NCBI GenBank assembly: GCA_030549175.1
Contig: JAUKUA010000002.1
Span: 930,001-994,000 of the forward strand
DNA: 64,000 nucleotides
Source of the DNA: Lasiosphaeris hirsuta
Taxonomy: Eukaryota > Ascomycota > Sordariomycetes > Sordariales > Lasiosphaeriaceae
Direction: 5' to 3'
A program made the position numbers and the translations under genes. The notes beneath the pieces were generated by a model, which saw nothing but the letters and a program-made list of their open reading frames with translations, was not told the origin of the DNA and made no database searches. Shown in pieces: positions 22,726 through 34,988 of this stretch (positions are counted from its first letter, which is position 1; each line of letters opens with the position of its first letter).

Positions 22726-24859
22726 GATTAACTGTAGCTATGGTAGGTAGCGACAAATCTATAATCCTATAAGTTATAATTTACTAAAACTACAATAACG
22801 TATACTACTAATCCTTAACGTCGCCACTCGTATGGTAAGAGCTACTTAGATTCTACTACTGTAAGCACGAGATCGGGCTTTAGGATAGGAGGGGGCCGAT
22901 AGGGTAAGCTGTTTCATTAATAATAGCAGTGACACTAGGATACACTCAAGGTGAGATAGACGAAAGCAACCTATTCCACATAATGCTAAAAGCTGGGTAG
23001 GGATCGGTGACGTCGTTGAGTAGTTCCGAGTCAAGAATTTAAAATACGTAAGCCTGGTTTCTATTTGGCATTCTATTTTTGTAAATTGCGTGCCTCACCT
23101 GAAACGAAGTTTCCTGCTATTACCCTTAGAAAATGGTAAGTTTAGCCCGGGTGGCCGAAACAAGGCCTAGAGGCTGTGCAGCAACCACCCACATGGGGAT
23201 CACTACGGCTCAGGCTAAGGCAGCATCAGCTCAGGAGTATGCATGCCTACGGAAATTATCAATGGCAACATTAACGAGAGACAAAAGGTTGATATTCCAG
23301 CGGCGTGTAGCAGCAGCTGAAGTCATCACAGTTTCTGCAAGTGGCGGTATCCTCTCAGAGCGTAACTTCAATGTATCCGAGTCAAATTTCAGTTCTCTAA
23401 ACTATAGATATAGCGTTTACTAATAATTGAAGGGGTGGCGTTATGGAGGGAAAAGTGCCCACTCGCTTATAACGCACGTTATACGTAGTGGGTTACAATG
23501 ATCTGTATAAATGATTGTAACAGGCTCTTCCGAAAACTTTGTAGATAGGTAAAAAGACAAACAGTCAAATTTGTCGCGTATTTTATGCATGCACAGACAT
23601 TTGGGCAAGTACCCTAACCCATCTATCTCCCTTGATATTTTTCCAAGACATGCAGACATCTCTCCGACATCAGCTAACCAGCCTTTCATCTACCGTCAAG
23701 CCCAAATTACCTAGGTACCCTCATAATCTGCTCGAGAGCTCCAAGTTAGGTCCAGCTCAGGGAGACCTTTATCTCTTAGTTTACTTAAGACTTGAGAACA
23801 CTAATACCCGCACCTCGATGCTATCTCGGGCGGGTGCATCCAAAGGCGGGCTGGGAAGCTTGAACGACGCATGCGTACGTCAATCAGATGACACAATACA
23901 GTTTTGACGGAAAGGGGGCTCGTGACTATGGACGTGGAAGGAAAATTGAAACACTAAAGACCGGCAACACCGTCTTGGGACTCGAAAATCTTGAGGAAAG
24001 TGAACCTCGTCGTTTCGCTGCTCGCTCCTACTGCTTGGTGACAGACATGGTGGATAATGTGCTAGACTAGACTCGAATAACCAAGGTACACCTACCTTAC
24101 CAAGGCAGATCAACACGTAGGTACACACATCACCCCCCGTCTCAACTCCCATTATCCACCACCGTTGTCTTGCATCATCTTGCCGCTGTAGACCACTGAA
24201 GTACGGCGGGCATGGTTAACAGCTTGGGTCGCGCATGCATGCACGGGGTGCTTCTCACTGTTAGCGCCTTAGCTAGCGCGCTCAATCGCTCCGAGCCCTC
24301 CGTATTCTAGGCTCCTCTATTGCTGTGATACTCTGACGCAGAGCGGGGGCGTTGTTCGGCTAGCACGCGCTAGTTCACATGCAACCGAGATGCCTGGCGT
24401 CCGTGCAGCTCTGAGATGGTCCCTGATAATATGAGAACTTATATACCCCTGTCTGCCAGCCACTTATTAGCAAATGTGTCACCAGCAAACCGATGGTAAC
24501 TTCACTGGAGAGTCCAAACTTTGTGACTTCGGCCATTAAACTCCTAGGGCTTGCCCGGCTATCCGCCACTTTGTTTAGCTTTTGACTCACACTAACACGA
24601 TAAGGGCATTTGAACTTTTTTTTTTTCTTATGAGAGCTTAATGAAATGACGGGTCGTCGTGGAAGCATAAATGGGTCCTGCTTCCCACTTGGAAGCAGCC
24701 CAGACATCTATCTTTCCTTCATTATTCATTATCCTCAAAACCTCCACGACATTCAACCCGCGCGGTGCTTTAGTCATACTGACAACGCATTCATTCCTCG
24801 ACCAAGATCCATTACTGTCGCTGTTGATAGCTCGATTCTACACAAGCAGTACATACAAC
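22726..24859. other. Intergenic, no gene supported
   Basis: TA-rich around 22730-23060, suggesting RIP-affected repeats. Short ORFs (for example 23133-23423) have no recognisable content. The stretch 24640-24859 is the leader of the AIG2-like pseudogene and ends in a good ATG context (acaacATG). Confidence 0.45.
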
Positions 24860-25871
24860 ATGTCGTCCCTTGACATCATGGACGAGCTCGAGGCGATGGA
24901 ACAGTTTGCCGCCGATTGCGACGCGGCCCCTGAAGAAGCTGACGACACTGCTATTCAAAGGTGGCAAGGCCTTTTTGGTTATTCTTACTCTGAAGCAGCC
25001 GAGAAGCTTCAAGGCCACAGGTTTGACATCTGCCGCAACCCGACTTCTGATGCCCACTGGAGCATGGTAGGCGCTGAAAGAAAAGGCCCAGGGATACGAC
25101 AAGGAAGCCTACGAACATGCGTGCCAAATATTGGTCTCGAATCAGGATCGACAACAAAAGCCTCCGGCCCGGGCAGCTAATGAGGCCCCAACCAAATACC
25201 TTTTCAAGATGGAAGGTCCTCTGCACAGAATTGACGAGATCAAGGCGATCGGGTGCCTCTCGGCCAAAGACGCCGCTGTCTTGAAGTTGATTGCTGGCAC
25301 CGATGATTCGGGGCTTCCGGCCAACTTTTGTATTGTCGACGAGACCACGAAGCACAGCATTAAAGTGTGGCTCGGCGCAACCAAGTCCCTGTTGTAGCCC
25401 AACTTTATCCGGTACTCAAAGGCCGAAAGGGCATTATTTTCCTCTTCCTATTTCCCCATAATCGGGCTTGACGCCACTCTGCCCCAGCACCGGCTCGCTT
25501 CCGATTCGACGCTCCCGTTACCAATGCAAGACGAGTATCCGGTGTGGTATTTCTTCTATGGGACACTAGCCGACCTCGCCGTTCTTAGGCGACTTTTACA
25601 TGGGGGCGACGACAACGCAGAGCCTCTGACATATCGACCCGCGAGGATCACGGGAGGTTCCTTGAATAAGTGGGGCGGGAAGTATCTGGCTCTGGTGGAT
25701 GCCGGTGGAAAGTCTACCGTGGAGGGATCTGGGTTCTTGGTGCTCACGAAGGACCAGGAGGACGCGCTCCGGTATTACGAGACGGATAAATACGAAGCCG
25801 TGCGCTGCAAGATTAGGATGCTGGACGACGAGACTACTGTTGGAGGCCTGACGTTTCGATTCGTGCCCTAG
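24860..25871 (+). pseudogene. AIG2 / gamma-glutamylcyclotransferase-like gene, disrupted
   Basis: Starts at ATG 24860 (MSSLDIMDELEAMEQFAADC). The frame is correct to about 25070, then a one-base shift puts the rest in frame 3, where EKAQGYDKEAYEHA and KYLFKMEGPL continue the protein. A TAG at 25395-25397 interrupts this frame where Gln is plausible. The same frame then runs to the stop at 25871 and includes YFFYGTLADLAVLRRLL, the YGTL signature of the AIG2/GGCT fold, and a YYETDKYEAV segment. Members act on gamma-glutamyl peptides or have unknown roles. With one indel and one nonsense codon the gene is likely dead; a sequencing error could explain the indel but not both. Confidence 0.7.
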
Positions 25872-26245
25872 ATGGCTAGCTAATTTAGCTGGCGGTTTTT
25901 AGAATCGGAAGTTTTACTCGAAACCCTGTCTAGGATGTGCGTGATGACAGGTTTCCCGGTTTTAGAGTCCTCTACGGCTGTATTGTTAGTACCCATCTAA
26001 TCTCCAGTCAACAGGCATCAATGGGGAGTTATATAGCGTATACCTAAGTTCTATGTGTCTAGAATTCTCATCCGACTTTCCCATGGTCATATACCACTAT
26101 AGCTATGGCCAATGTTGACGCTAGGTCATTTTGGCGAGAGGCATAAGCTACCTAAAACAACACTACCTATGCATTGTCCAAAAATTTATGAGCGCGTACA
26201 GACATCTGGGCAGCCGTCTTGAAAAGGCTCTAGGATACACCGTTG

Positions 26246-26638
26246 ATGAAGTGGGTAGACTTGGTAGCCTTGTTGCAGTTTCTGTCCAAGACTCACCCTG
26301 CTAGAGTAGAATCTCAGCTTTACAGCCAAGTACGACAAACATATAGTAACACCGGTTTGGCTTACTCACCGACTCGTGACGGTATATTCCTCCTAGGTGA
26401 CACTGATAAGTACAGCCCTACGAAAGTAGGGTCAACTCTCCCCCTTGTCACATATCTTCATCGAAACTGCCTGAAGGATCTGCCAGGATCCAGACCTGGT
26501 GACTCTGCCAGACTGGCTGATGCCTGGAGGCAGTGGCTAAGACGGGCTATCCCGTCTTGGCACCTGAAAAGGGGCCCTCGCGCGTCGACTGGGGAGTACC
26601 TCGGCGGCGTGTTTAATAGCCTGCCCGCTGTCGCCTAG
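26246..26638 (+). CDS. Unrecognised ORF, doubtful
   Basis: 130 codons from the first ATG to TAG. No recognisable motif, signal peptide or membrane segment. Listed only because of its length in otherwise stop-rich DNA; could be chance or a decayed repeat. Confidence 0.15.
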   Translation: MKWVDLVALLQFLSKTHPARVESQLYSQVRQTYSNTGLAYSPTRDGIFLLGDTDKYSPTKVGSTLPLVTYLHRNCLKDLPGSRPGDSARLADAWRQWLRRAIPSWHLKRGPRASTGEYLGGVFNSLPAVA

Positions 26639-26982
26639 GGCCTTAACCCGCTCGATATCTTTGGGTTAGGTACCGATAATGCCATGTACTATAAGTACTA
26701 GAACGGAGCCTATGGGACGTCTTCTATCGATTTGGGGGGGGGGGGGGGGGACCTCGGGGGAGACAAAAAAAAAGGTTACGGGGCAAATAAACAGAAGACA
26801 CATCCTTTTCCTTCTGGCAAAAACATTTAAAGCTTTCTAAAAAAAAACCATAACGCTTATTCAATGCATCTCAAGCTATTGATGAAATGCGTTTTAGTCC
26901 TCTTACAATGCCAGTTATAGCCCCTTTTGTTGCTTGCTTGAGGGATAGAGGAAACCACTGTAGGGCGTCGCTTTACAACTAT

Positions 26983-27710
26983 TTAGGTGATCATGAAACA
27001 GTAGAGAGTGACCATCTCGTTACACTTCCAGCCGAGTTCCTCTCCCAAGTGATCGAAACAACCATCAGCCGGTTGATGGACGATGTGGATGACATCCAAT
27101 GGTGTAGGTTCAACGAGCGCATAACTAAGCAGGATTGCGGGGGTACGAGAGGGTGATCGGGATCTGCGGCTAATGCGGAAAGCTAGGTACATGTAGATGG
27201 CGCGGTTTGTTTTGGTGGCACCTTTGCCGCCACGTCAATGCTCCAAGCGCGATGGCGCCGGGGGCCTTCGAAGTCTGCTTGATGTGGTAGGACTAAATAC
27301 AAGACTGTCACAACAGCAAGGAGGCCGGTCCTTGCCTGTGGTTTGAGCAAGAGGGAAATCTTTATATCTCCCAAGTCGAGGGTATCGACGAGGAGCGTCT
27401 TTCCAAAGTGGCATTCGGAATGAAATAGTCTCGGTTATGCCCTTCCTTTGGAGACGTGCGAAGTGTCGGCGGGCCGCTTATACCGCCGTGGTGAGATATC
27501 AAGCTCAGCGGAGATGATCTGCCCTTGCACGATGTGCTGCTTCACAGCAAGACTCTTTGGCAATGAGAAACCGCCACCGTGACTCGGACGGTTGACATCC
27601 GCAAAAAGGGTATTAAGTAATTCATGTAGTGGGTAGATAACTGCAGCCGCATTCCACTCAAAGCTCTCCAAGTAGAAGGATAAGGGGTCAAACCTGCTGC
27701 TAAGGGTCAT
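26983..27710 (-). pseudogene. Unrecognised minus-strand ORF series
   Basis: Three neighbouring minus-strand ORFs (27710-27435, 27374-27183, 27192-26983) have coding-like composition (for example DPLSFYLESFEW) and could be pieces of one decayed or multi-exon gene. I do not recognise the family and cannot fix exon limits. Confidence 0.25.
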
Positions 27711-28244
27711 GTGAACGGCCTCATTTGCATGGATGATATTCTAAATTAAAAAGCGGCGCATGTATACCAGGCGTCGATGTTGGTGAGCTTTGAGAGAGAA
27801 ATGCGAGCTGACTTTCAGCACCTGCCATCGGACTCTGGTTAGTTCATGAGCCTCCTGACAGGATCCAAAAAGCGAGACCTAATAAGGATAAATGGAGCTT
27901 TTAGTTGGGCATTGGCCACATCTTTCCACTCGCAACTAGATTCAGCGGCTGTGACGGCAGAATCCAGCACCCATCTTTTACCGGGGTTTGTTCCAACCCC
28001 ACAGAGCCCTTTGAACTATATCCCGAGTCCTTTGGCTGACCTTTCCGCCGAATTGGTATTCCGTATGCCGAATGATGCGGCTGCCGATCATTGTGGGGTT
28101 ATATTACGTTACACACCCTTCCCCGCCAAATGCAGCGCACTTTATTCTTTATAAGCTAGCTCTTCTAGAGCTTCTAATCACGCCCAAAATCGTTGAAATC
28201 ATTGTCCCTGGCCCCTCTACATCACAACCGGTTTATGGTTGACG

Positions 28245-30293
28245 ATGTGGATCACTCATTTCCTAAGCCAACTGCTGTTTGCCCTCGGGGCTGAGGCCCT
28301 CAACTTCCCATATGAATCATTGCAGCTGACGCAGCAGGATGTCGGGAACTTCTCAGCCATCTCTTTCGGAAATCCTTTGTCGGTTCCGTCTGTGTACCAG
28401 GGGCCCAAGTGCAAAATCCAACCCGAAGATGCGACCTGGCCGAGTGAGAAGCAATGGGCCCAGCTCAATGCTACATTGGACGGCAATCTGCTGAAGCCGT
28501 ATCCCCTAGGAGCGGCGTGCTATCCCGACCGCCCAGAGTACAACATGGACACGTGCGCTTACCTCCTCGGCCCTGCGACTACCACTCGCCTCTTTTTTGG
28601 TGACCCGCTCACCGCTCTTACAACATGGGGCGAGGGTGCTACATGCTTGCAGCTGCTCAACACGACCGGGAGGACATGCGTCCAGGGCGGCTTTCCCGTT
28701 TATGTAGTAAATGCGACTTCGGTGAGGGACATGCAAGCGGCTGTCAACTTTGCGCGGAACCAGAATCTCAGGCTCGTCATCAAGTGAGATAGATACCTCG
28801 GCTTGAACTTTGCCGCTACTTTAGAGCCTAGGCCTGACACAAATTTTATAGGAACACTGGACATGATTTCATCGCCAAGTCAACCGGCCGGGGAGCGCTT
28901 AGTGTATGGACGCACTTTCTCAAGGGCATCGAGTTCCTCTCCGACTATAGCATTGGCGAGTACAGAGGGGCTGCCGCCAGGATAAGCGCGGGTATGGAGG
29001 CGTGGGAGGCACACAACGCCATGGTAAATGCTGGCAACATTACGGTTGTGGCATCGCTCGAACCCACAGTCGGCAACGGAGGCGGCTGGGCTCTGGGCGG
29101 CGGCCATGGGCCCTTGACGTCTCTGCGTGGTCTCGGAGCGGATCAGGTCTTATCCCTAAATATCGTCACGGCAGACGGCAAGTTTCTCACGGCAGATGTG
29201 AATCAGAATCAGGACCTCTTTTTTGCACTCAGAGGAGGCGGTGGAGGTACGTTAGGGGCTCTGGGTTTTTCATTGGCTCGGTTTCTGCTTGCTGACCCGT
29301 ACCGCCAAAGCCACATTCGGTATTGTCACCTCAATGATCGTCAAAGCGTGGCCACGGCAGACCAGGATCGGCGGGTTGACCTTCTATCTCACAACGGGGA
29401 CCGGCCAGATGACAATACCCAGTGCTCGAGGATACCCGTCCTCACCGCCGGTCCATATCGCCGATGCCGAGACGTTTTGGAAGGCCTATCGCGTATACCT
29501 GGGCTTTGCTAAGGAGATTGTCGATGCTGGTGGCTTTGGCTTTGGCGATGTGAACCCGCAGGGAAACAACACCTACGTCTTTGTCGGCACAATCACCCTT
29601 CCCGACTATGCATCCGAGAGAATCAGGGACTTTTACACCCCTCTGTTCAGCTCACTAAGCGAGATTGGCGTTAATGTACCCAATCCCCGACACAGCTTCC
29701 TCCCATATGCTCAGGCGGGCATCGGCGTGACCCCGATATCCTTTCCAGGCTCATCAGCGGACCGGCTTTTCATCTCACGGCTCTTACCCCGCAGCTTGTG
29801 GGCCAATGGGTCGCGGCTGGACGCCGTGGCCGTGGTGAACCGGCAGAACGCCGAGATGGGCTACCGTGTGACGGCGCGCATATACGGGCCTTCGGCAGAA
29901 GCGGCGGGATACCCGGGCAACACAACGTCAGCCGTGAACCCGGCGATGCGCAACATGGTTATCCACTGCGTCACCTTCAAGCAGGAGCCCGTCGACATCC
30001 TTCCGGCGGCCGAGTTCCGCGCTGAGCACGCCAAGCTACGTGCTCGCATCAACGAGCTCGTACGTCTGACGCCCGACAGCGGTAGCTACTTCAACGAGGC
30101 AGATATACTAGAGCCGGAATGGCGCACCAGCTTCTGGGGCGAGCACTACCCCCGGCTATTGAAGATCAAGAAGGCGGTGGATCCGTGGGCATTGTTCTGG
30201 GCGCCGAAGACGGTCGGGAGCGATGAGTGGGAGGTGGTTACTGCGGATGGGTTGCCGACGCAGAACGGGCCGCTGTGTCGCACTGGGACATGA
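28245..30293 (+). CDS. Secreted FAD-linked oxidoreductase (BBE/VAO type)
   Basis: Three exons, 28245-28783, 28852-29246 and 29311-30293, with introns of 68 and 64 bp, each with CTGAC about 20 bp before the acceptor; the product is 638 residues. The first splice builds IKNTGHDF, in which His184 corresponds to the histidine that binds FAD covalently. Residues 1-18 form a signal peptide. The FAD-binding domain continues through GGGWALGGGHGPL and ALRGGGG. The C-terminal BBE segment (YFNEADILEPEW, FWGEHYPRLLKIK) is intact. The second covalent Cys of plant BBE appears absent, so a mono-covalent flavin is likely. Several N-glycosylation sites fit secretion. Substrates of this family range from sugars to alkaloid-like compounds; none can be assigned. 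ATG 28245 is preferred over the in-frame TTG at 28239. Confidence 0.9.
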
Positions 30294-32147
30294 AAGGGGG
30301 AGGAGCGTCTCTGATATTGTTGGTACATGTAAATATCCGTCATTGTACTGTCATACCCGAGCCTTATTGCCAAAACAGAATCATTGTCCCCCTAGGACCA
30401 ATTACAACGTTCCCAGGCCCCAGCCCAAGCAACCATGGAGCTACAAGAATCTCAAACACTGATGATGCATGATAACAGCTGGAGTAGGGCATATCGAGGT
30501 TACTAGGCGCATCTTTATACTTGGATATCTACCAGGTACCACAAACGGAGTTACCAAACTGGGTTCGGATACCGATGCGTATAGTTCGGCCCCACAGAGT
30601 TGCCTAGCATGTTGGTGGATTGGTGGTTCATACCTAACATTGCAATTTGCTGCTGCCGGTTCCTCTCAGTCTGGTATTCAGTGTTGCCGCAGTGCTGACA
30701 CTGTTGCCAGTTCCCGCATTATGATTGTCCTAGGAATCCCGATCACCCAAGAGGCTAAAACACAACTTGAAGAGGAAGCCTATACATATGTTGACGAATC
30801 GCAGAGACATTCCCCGCGTGTTATCGAGCTTGAATTGAGGAATGCTGAAGCTTTATCTCATATTAGCTACTATAGCGGATCTAAAACGGAGGACATGGGG
30901 TTTAAAATACTTGCTAGCTCGAATTCTTAGCTATTATAGCAAAGGTTATAGACTATAATACGGGAAAAGAAGTATTATATATACTGCACTGACACTAGGC
31001 CGCCGGGCAAAGAGAGATGGAATCCGAAGGTGGTACCTCGTTGAATTTATACGTAAGGGAAGAAAGAAGCTGACATTGGGGATTGGGTTATTTGAGGGAA
31101 TTAGAGCAGTATTTCAGAGGGAACATCTCCGCCCCCCCCCCCCCGGTCCCCCCCGGCCCACCCTTCCTTTTCTGTGGCATCCACTAGCACGAGCGCCCCC
31201 AAGAGAACCGAAACAACGAGATAAAACGAGTAACACCTCACTGCACTTGGAGGTCACCTTCAGCTAAGCCCTCCGCCCTAATCGCAAGGGCGTCAAGCCA
31301 CATGCAGGGGGTGAGGGCGCCCGTATTTGCCTCATACAAGTCATCCATCCGCTCGGCCTGGTTAGTACCCCCACAGCTACAAAATTGGCTGGGGCAAGTG
31401 AACCAAGGATAGCTTGATTTATGACTGTCGTCTTCTCATATCTAGAACATTCCGTCTGACCATCACCTATCGCGGAGCGAAAACCGACCTCCACAACGCG
31501 CAATGTCCGACTTCAAATACACCAGACTCAATGATAGAGAGATCCGTATGATCGAGCTCCGGCCAGGAGACGATATGGAGAATATCCGGGGCTCCTCAGG
31601 ATTATTTCCGTTTGGAGCTCCACCCCTGAACGGTATAGAGCTCTCTCGTATTACTGGGGTCCAGATTTACAGCTACGTACAACCATATTCCTCAATAACT
31701 AGCAGTTCTACGAAGCTTATATTATCTCTCAGCTTTATTAACGTTCAGTTAATAATCTTTCTAAGGGCCGTTTCTAAAAAAGGACTAAGGAGCTTCTTCC
31801 TCTTGAGGATCCGTCGTAGTGTACCTGTCTCTTTTATTTAGAGGGCTACAAATAAGATATAAGGATACTAATATACATAAGAATCTATTCTAGCTGCCCG
31901 TTAGTCTTAAATCTCCTTAGCCACTCGTCTCTCATGCCTTATAAATCTATGGCTCTATACTAAGTAAAGCCGATTATCTCCTATTAGTTCACGGCTGGTA
32001 TTGATACTTACTTTTCTACCTTAAGCTATATAGTATCCTATTACTGTAAAGGTTCCTTTACGTTCTTAGTACTTACGTCGGCTATAAAGTAACTAACTTA
32101 AGGCTAGCGTCTTATTATAGTGACGGCTTCCTTTATGACTTATGGGT
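30294..32147. other. Intergenic, repeat-like in the right half
   Basis: Holds a run of 13 C at 31132-31144. From about 31700 the DNA becomes TA-rich and stop-dense, as in RIP-mutated repeats, up to the MITE at 32148. Confidence 0.4.
30469..30930 (+). CDS. Unrecognised ORF, doubtful
   Basis: 153 codons from ATG to TAG. The C-terminal third is charged and helical (TQLEEEAYTYVDESQR), the middle is Cys/Ser/Gly-rich. No known motif. It lies just downstream of the FAD oxidoreductase in repeat-rich DNA; it may be chance. Confidence 0.2.
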   Translation: MITAGVGHIEVTRRIFILGYLPGTTNGVTKLGSDTDAYSSAPQSCLACWWIGGSYLTLQFAAAGSSQSGIQCCRSADTVASSRIMIVLGIPITQEAKTQLEEEAYTYVDESQRHSPRVIELELRNAEALSHISYYSGSKTEDMGFKILASSNS

Positions 32148-32560
32148 TGTTACGTGGTAGAATGTAGATAGATAAGATATGTTAGTCCATTGCGCGTAGC
32201 CCCTTCGCTCAATTGAGCACAGGGGGTGTGCTGCCATATTCCAGACTGATTGCCAACGGGCTATCCTTTCTAATATACAACACCACCATCATATTATATC
32301 ATGTCAGTGTCAAGGGAAGGACCACCAAAATGATGCTCATAAAAGCGGTCCATCCCAGGCCGTAGCATGGGTACTCTATGGGCCCGGTTACGGCTACCTG
32401 TCACCATTGAACCTAGACTCCAGAGAATGCCTAGGCTTAGGTCTTTTAAAGGAGTGCACGCTACCATTATAGAGTAGCGTAACCCCTGTGCTCAATTGAG
32501 CGCAGGGACTACGTATAAAGAACTAACCTATCTAAGCTATCTACATTCTACTACGTAACA
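32148..32560. mobile_element. MITE-like element with long terminal inverted repeats
   Basis: About 413 bp. The left end (TGTTACGTGGTAGAATGTAG) and the reverse complement of the right end match over roughly 80 bp with a few differences, including an internal block GCTCAATTGAGC present in both arms (itself palindromic). There is no coding capacity. This is the structure of a non-autonomous DNA transposon. No clear target duplication was found. Its right end touches LINE copy 2. Confidence 0.75.
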
Positions 32561-33025
32561 GAGAAGGTATAAAGTGACTCGACCTATCTAGGAGCTTTAT
32601 AGATAAGTTACCGGAAAGAAAATACTAGTAACGACTAATATAGGAAGAAAATTCAGAACGGATTAACAATAATAAGGAAGAGGCCCTAGTTAAGGCTTTG
32701 GTAGACTGATTAGAAGGTAGCTTTTCCCTTGATAGGGGCTTTTATATACCTTTAGCTTATCGGGCAAGTGAGCCGAGTGGGTAAGGCTTAGAAGTGGCAT
32801 TTTCCTTGTTATCAGGTTCGGAGGCTGGGGAGGGCCAGGGTAGCCGAGGGAACGCTAAGTGACCGATGCTGGCCTTGGAAACGCTTACGACCCGGGCTAG
32901 GATTTCTGATTGGTAGACTCAGGGTGGGAGATCTCCTTGCCTCTTATAGGCTAGTTAGTTCTGGCCTCAGAGCCCTGCTTTGCCATTACCCCTTCGGGGC
33001 AAACCATGCACAATAAATCAATCAA
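32561..33025 (+). mobile_element. LINE copy 2, 3' fragment
   Basis: Co-linear with the last about 440 bp of LINE copy 1 (11920-12363). Shared are GACCTAT-t-GGAGC, the GGAAGAAAATAC motif, the GTGGCTTTTCCC-like block, and the 3' end GCACAATAAA plus ATCAATCAA. Only the 3' end is present, so it is a 5'-truncated insertion or is cut by the neighbouring MITE. Many TAG changes relative to copy 1 suggest RIP. Confidence 0.75.
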
Positions 33026-33031
33026 TGGTAA

Positions 33032-34958
33032 CAGCTTCTCTTCCTCTTTTCTTCCTGCTTTCTGGATCCGACCAATCATGCACCTGGGACTTGCTATCCT
33101 AAAACACCAAGACTGAACATAGCCACTTTTTCCGCCTTCGTTTGCCTTTGGGCTCCCCTCCGCAACTCGCCAGCCCCGCGCCCCACCCGCGCAAGCCCTC
33201 AAAATGGCACCAGAGCAGCGCCCCCCCCCCCCCCCCAAAACGTCCTCACGAGCCTGTTTCTACAGCTCAAGCAAGAACGTGAAGCCGAGCACAACGCGAT
33301 GTGTACGGTCTTTGAAGCCATGAAAAAGGCCCTTGACCAGGGCCCCGACCAAATCCCAGAGGGGATATGCGAACCCGATCGCCCAAGTGCCTCAAGAAGC
33401 ACTGCACCACCTGGCGCTCGGCCAGACCCCCAAAACCCAGGGCTGGGAGACCCTCCCAAGCCTGACAGCTGGCGTGGCCCATGTGGAGCCAACACAGCAA
33501 AACAAAGCCAACGAAAGACGGTCCTGCTCCCCCACCCCCCGCCCTGCGATTGGCGCGGGGCAAAACGCTGCAGGACAAACGAGCTCCCAGGGCACTCAAA
33601 ACGGCCTCCCCGAGTCCAACCAGGAGGCCCAAGCCAATTGAGCAGGCCAGGAAAATGGTCAAGTCCAAGCATGTCGCAAAGGTTTCCACCTTTGCGGCTT
33701 CCAAGTCCCGGTGTCTAAGACTGAGATGGGGAAGGCCATCGAAGTGGTAAAGGCTAGGGCCGAGGGGACGGCTGTGAAGTGGTAGGGGCTGGAGAGAGCT
33801 AAGGTGGCAAAGGTCGACCCAAGCCGCCCTGCGGGAGGCACCGGTGGTGACATGGCGTGCGACATGCCTGAACCTCCCCTCCCAACTACAGAGACGGAAG
33901 ACACCCCGATCCCCCTCTCGCCACCCCAGGTCCTCCCCGAGGAAACAACGCTCAGGTGTGAGGTCGAGGCGGCCGCTGAAGTAGTATTCGAGGCTAGACG
34001 GGCGTCTCCGTCGCCGTGGGACGTGGACCCCTGGGCCCAATAAGCCCTTAACGACCTCACGGAGGCACGCCAGATGGTGGACCTCACTGGCGTAACCCCC
34101 GAGTCCACCACGACCAAACCGACCGAACCGCCCGGGCTCCCACTGCTGCTACCAGACGGACCCAATGGGACCCGACTACAACCAAGGCGGTCTAACTCGC
34201 TCCCTGGCATGACCCAACCCAGCTCCCCATCTCTTCTGGGCCCGCACAGGTCCACGGGCAGGGTAAGAAAGCCCACAGAAGAGGCCCGTCACGCCTAGGC
34301 ATCTCACCATCTACTAGGTCAATGTGGGGGAGGCCAACAAGGCCCGGCAACTACGGCTACTGGAAGGTGGGGTTCCAGCTGAAGGAACCGCCAGAGCTTA
34401 AGCTCCCCAGGAAGTGGCTAGCCACGCTCCTGTTCAGAGAGAACAGGGCATGGAGACTTCCGGTCCTATCACGAAAGATTCGGGCACGATCCGGTAACCT
34501 GGGGCGCCTGCGCTTGCGGGATCTACAAGGAGCCGGGACATGTGAGGCTCGCCGCTGTATTTCATGCAACAAAGCAAGAAGATGCTTATCCTGTCCAGGG
34601 TATTCATGGCAAGGGTCACCCCGGGAAGAAAATACCAGAGTATACTAGGAGAAGAAAATATCCCCACAAATTAACAAAGGGATGGCGTGGGCACAGGCAG
34701 ACGACCCAAGCGAGGAAGAAACAGTTTCCTTTAGCAATTATAAAGGGTGGCTTTTCTCTACGGAGTTTTTATGTACCTTGGCACGTTGGGAGAGTTGTGA
34801 GGGTAGGTGAGGCCCCCAAACGTTAACCAGGGTATGCTTTAGGCTTGGATTTCGGCAGGAGGATCTCCTAGAGTTCTCAGTCATCGTCGAGCCCCTTCCG
34901 GCCCGGCGCGTCCCAGTCACTGCCAGCGAAAGCCCTGGACGTAAAACATCAATCACTC
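33032..34958 (+). mobile_element. LINE copy 3, internally deleted
   Basis: Starts with a leader homologous to that of copy 1 (CAGCTTCTCTTCC versus CAGCTCTCTCCC) and an ORF1 start at 33204 (ATGGCACCAGAGCAGCG). Open ORF1-like pieces reach about 34300. It then jumps to sequence matching the ORF2 C-terminus of copy 1 (near 34480, GATCCGGTAACCTGGGGC) and the common 3' end with ATCA tail. The endonuclease and RT are missing. It is flanked by AATCAATCAATGGYAA at 33016-33031 and 34959-34974, a 15/16 direct repeat that includes the tail of copy 2. A run of 16 C at 33221-33236 disturbs ORF1. Confidence 0.75.
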
Positions 34959-34988
34959 AATCAATCAATGGCAAAAGCCACGCCCGCA

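Larger units (their letters stand above)
25872..28244. other. Gene-poor region with unassigned ORFs
   Basis: No recognised gene. Contains a run of 17 G at 26734-26750, an A-rich stretch after it, and two unassigned ORF groups listed separately. The last 150 bases are the promoter and leader of the oxidoreductase gene. Confidence 0.45.
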
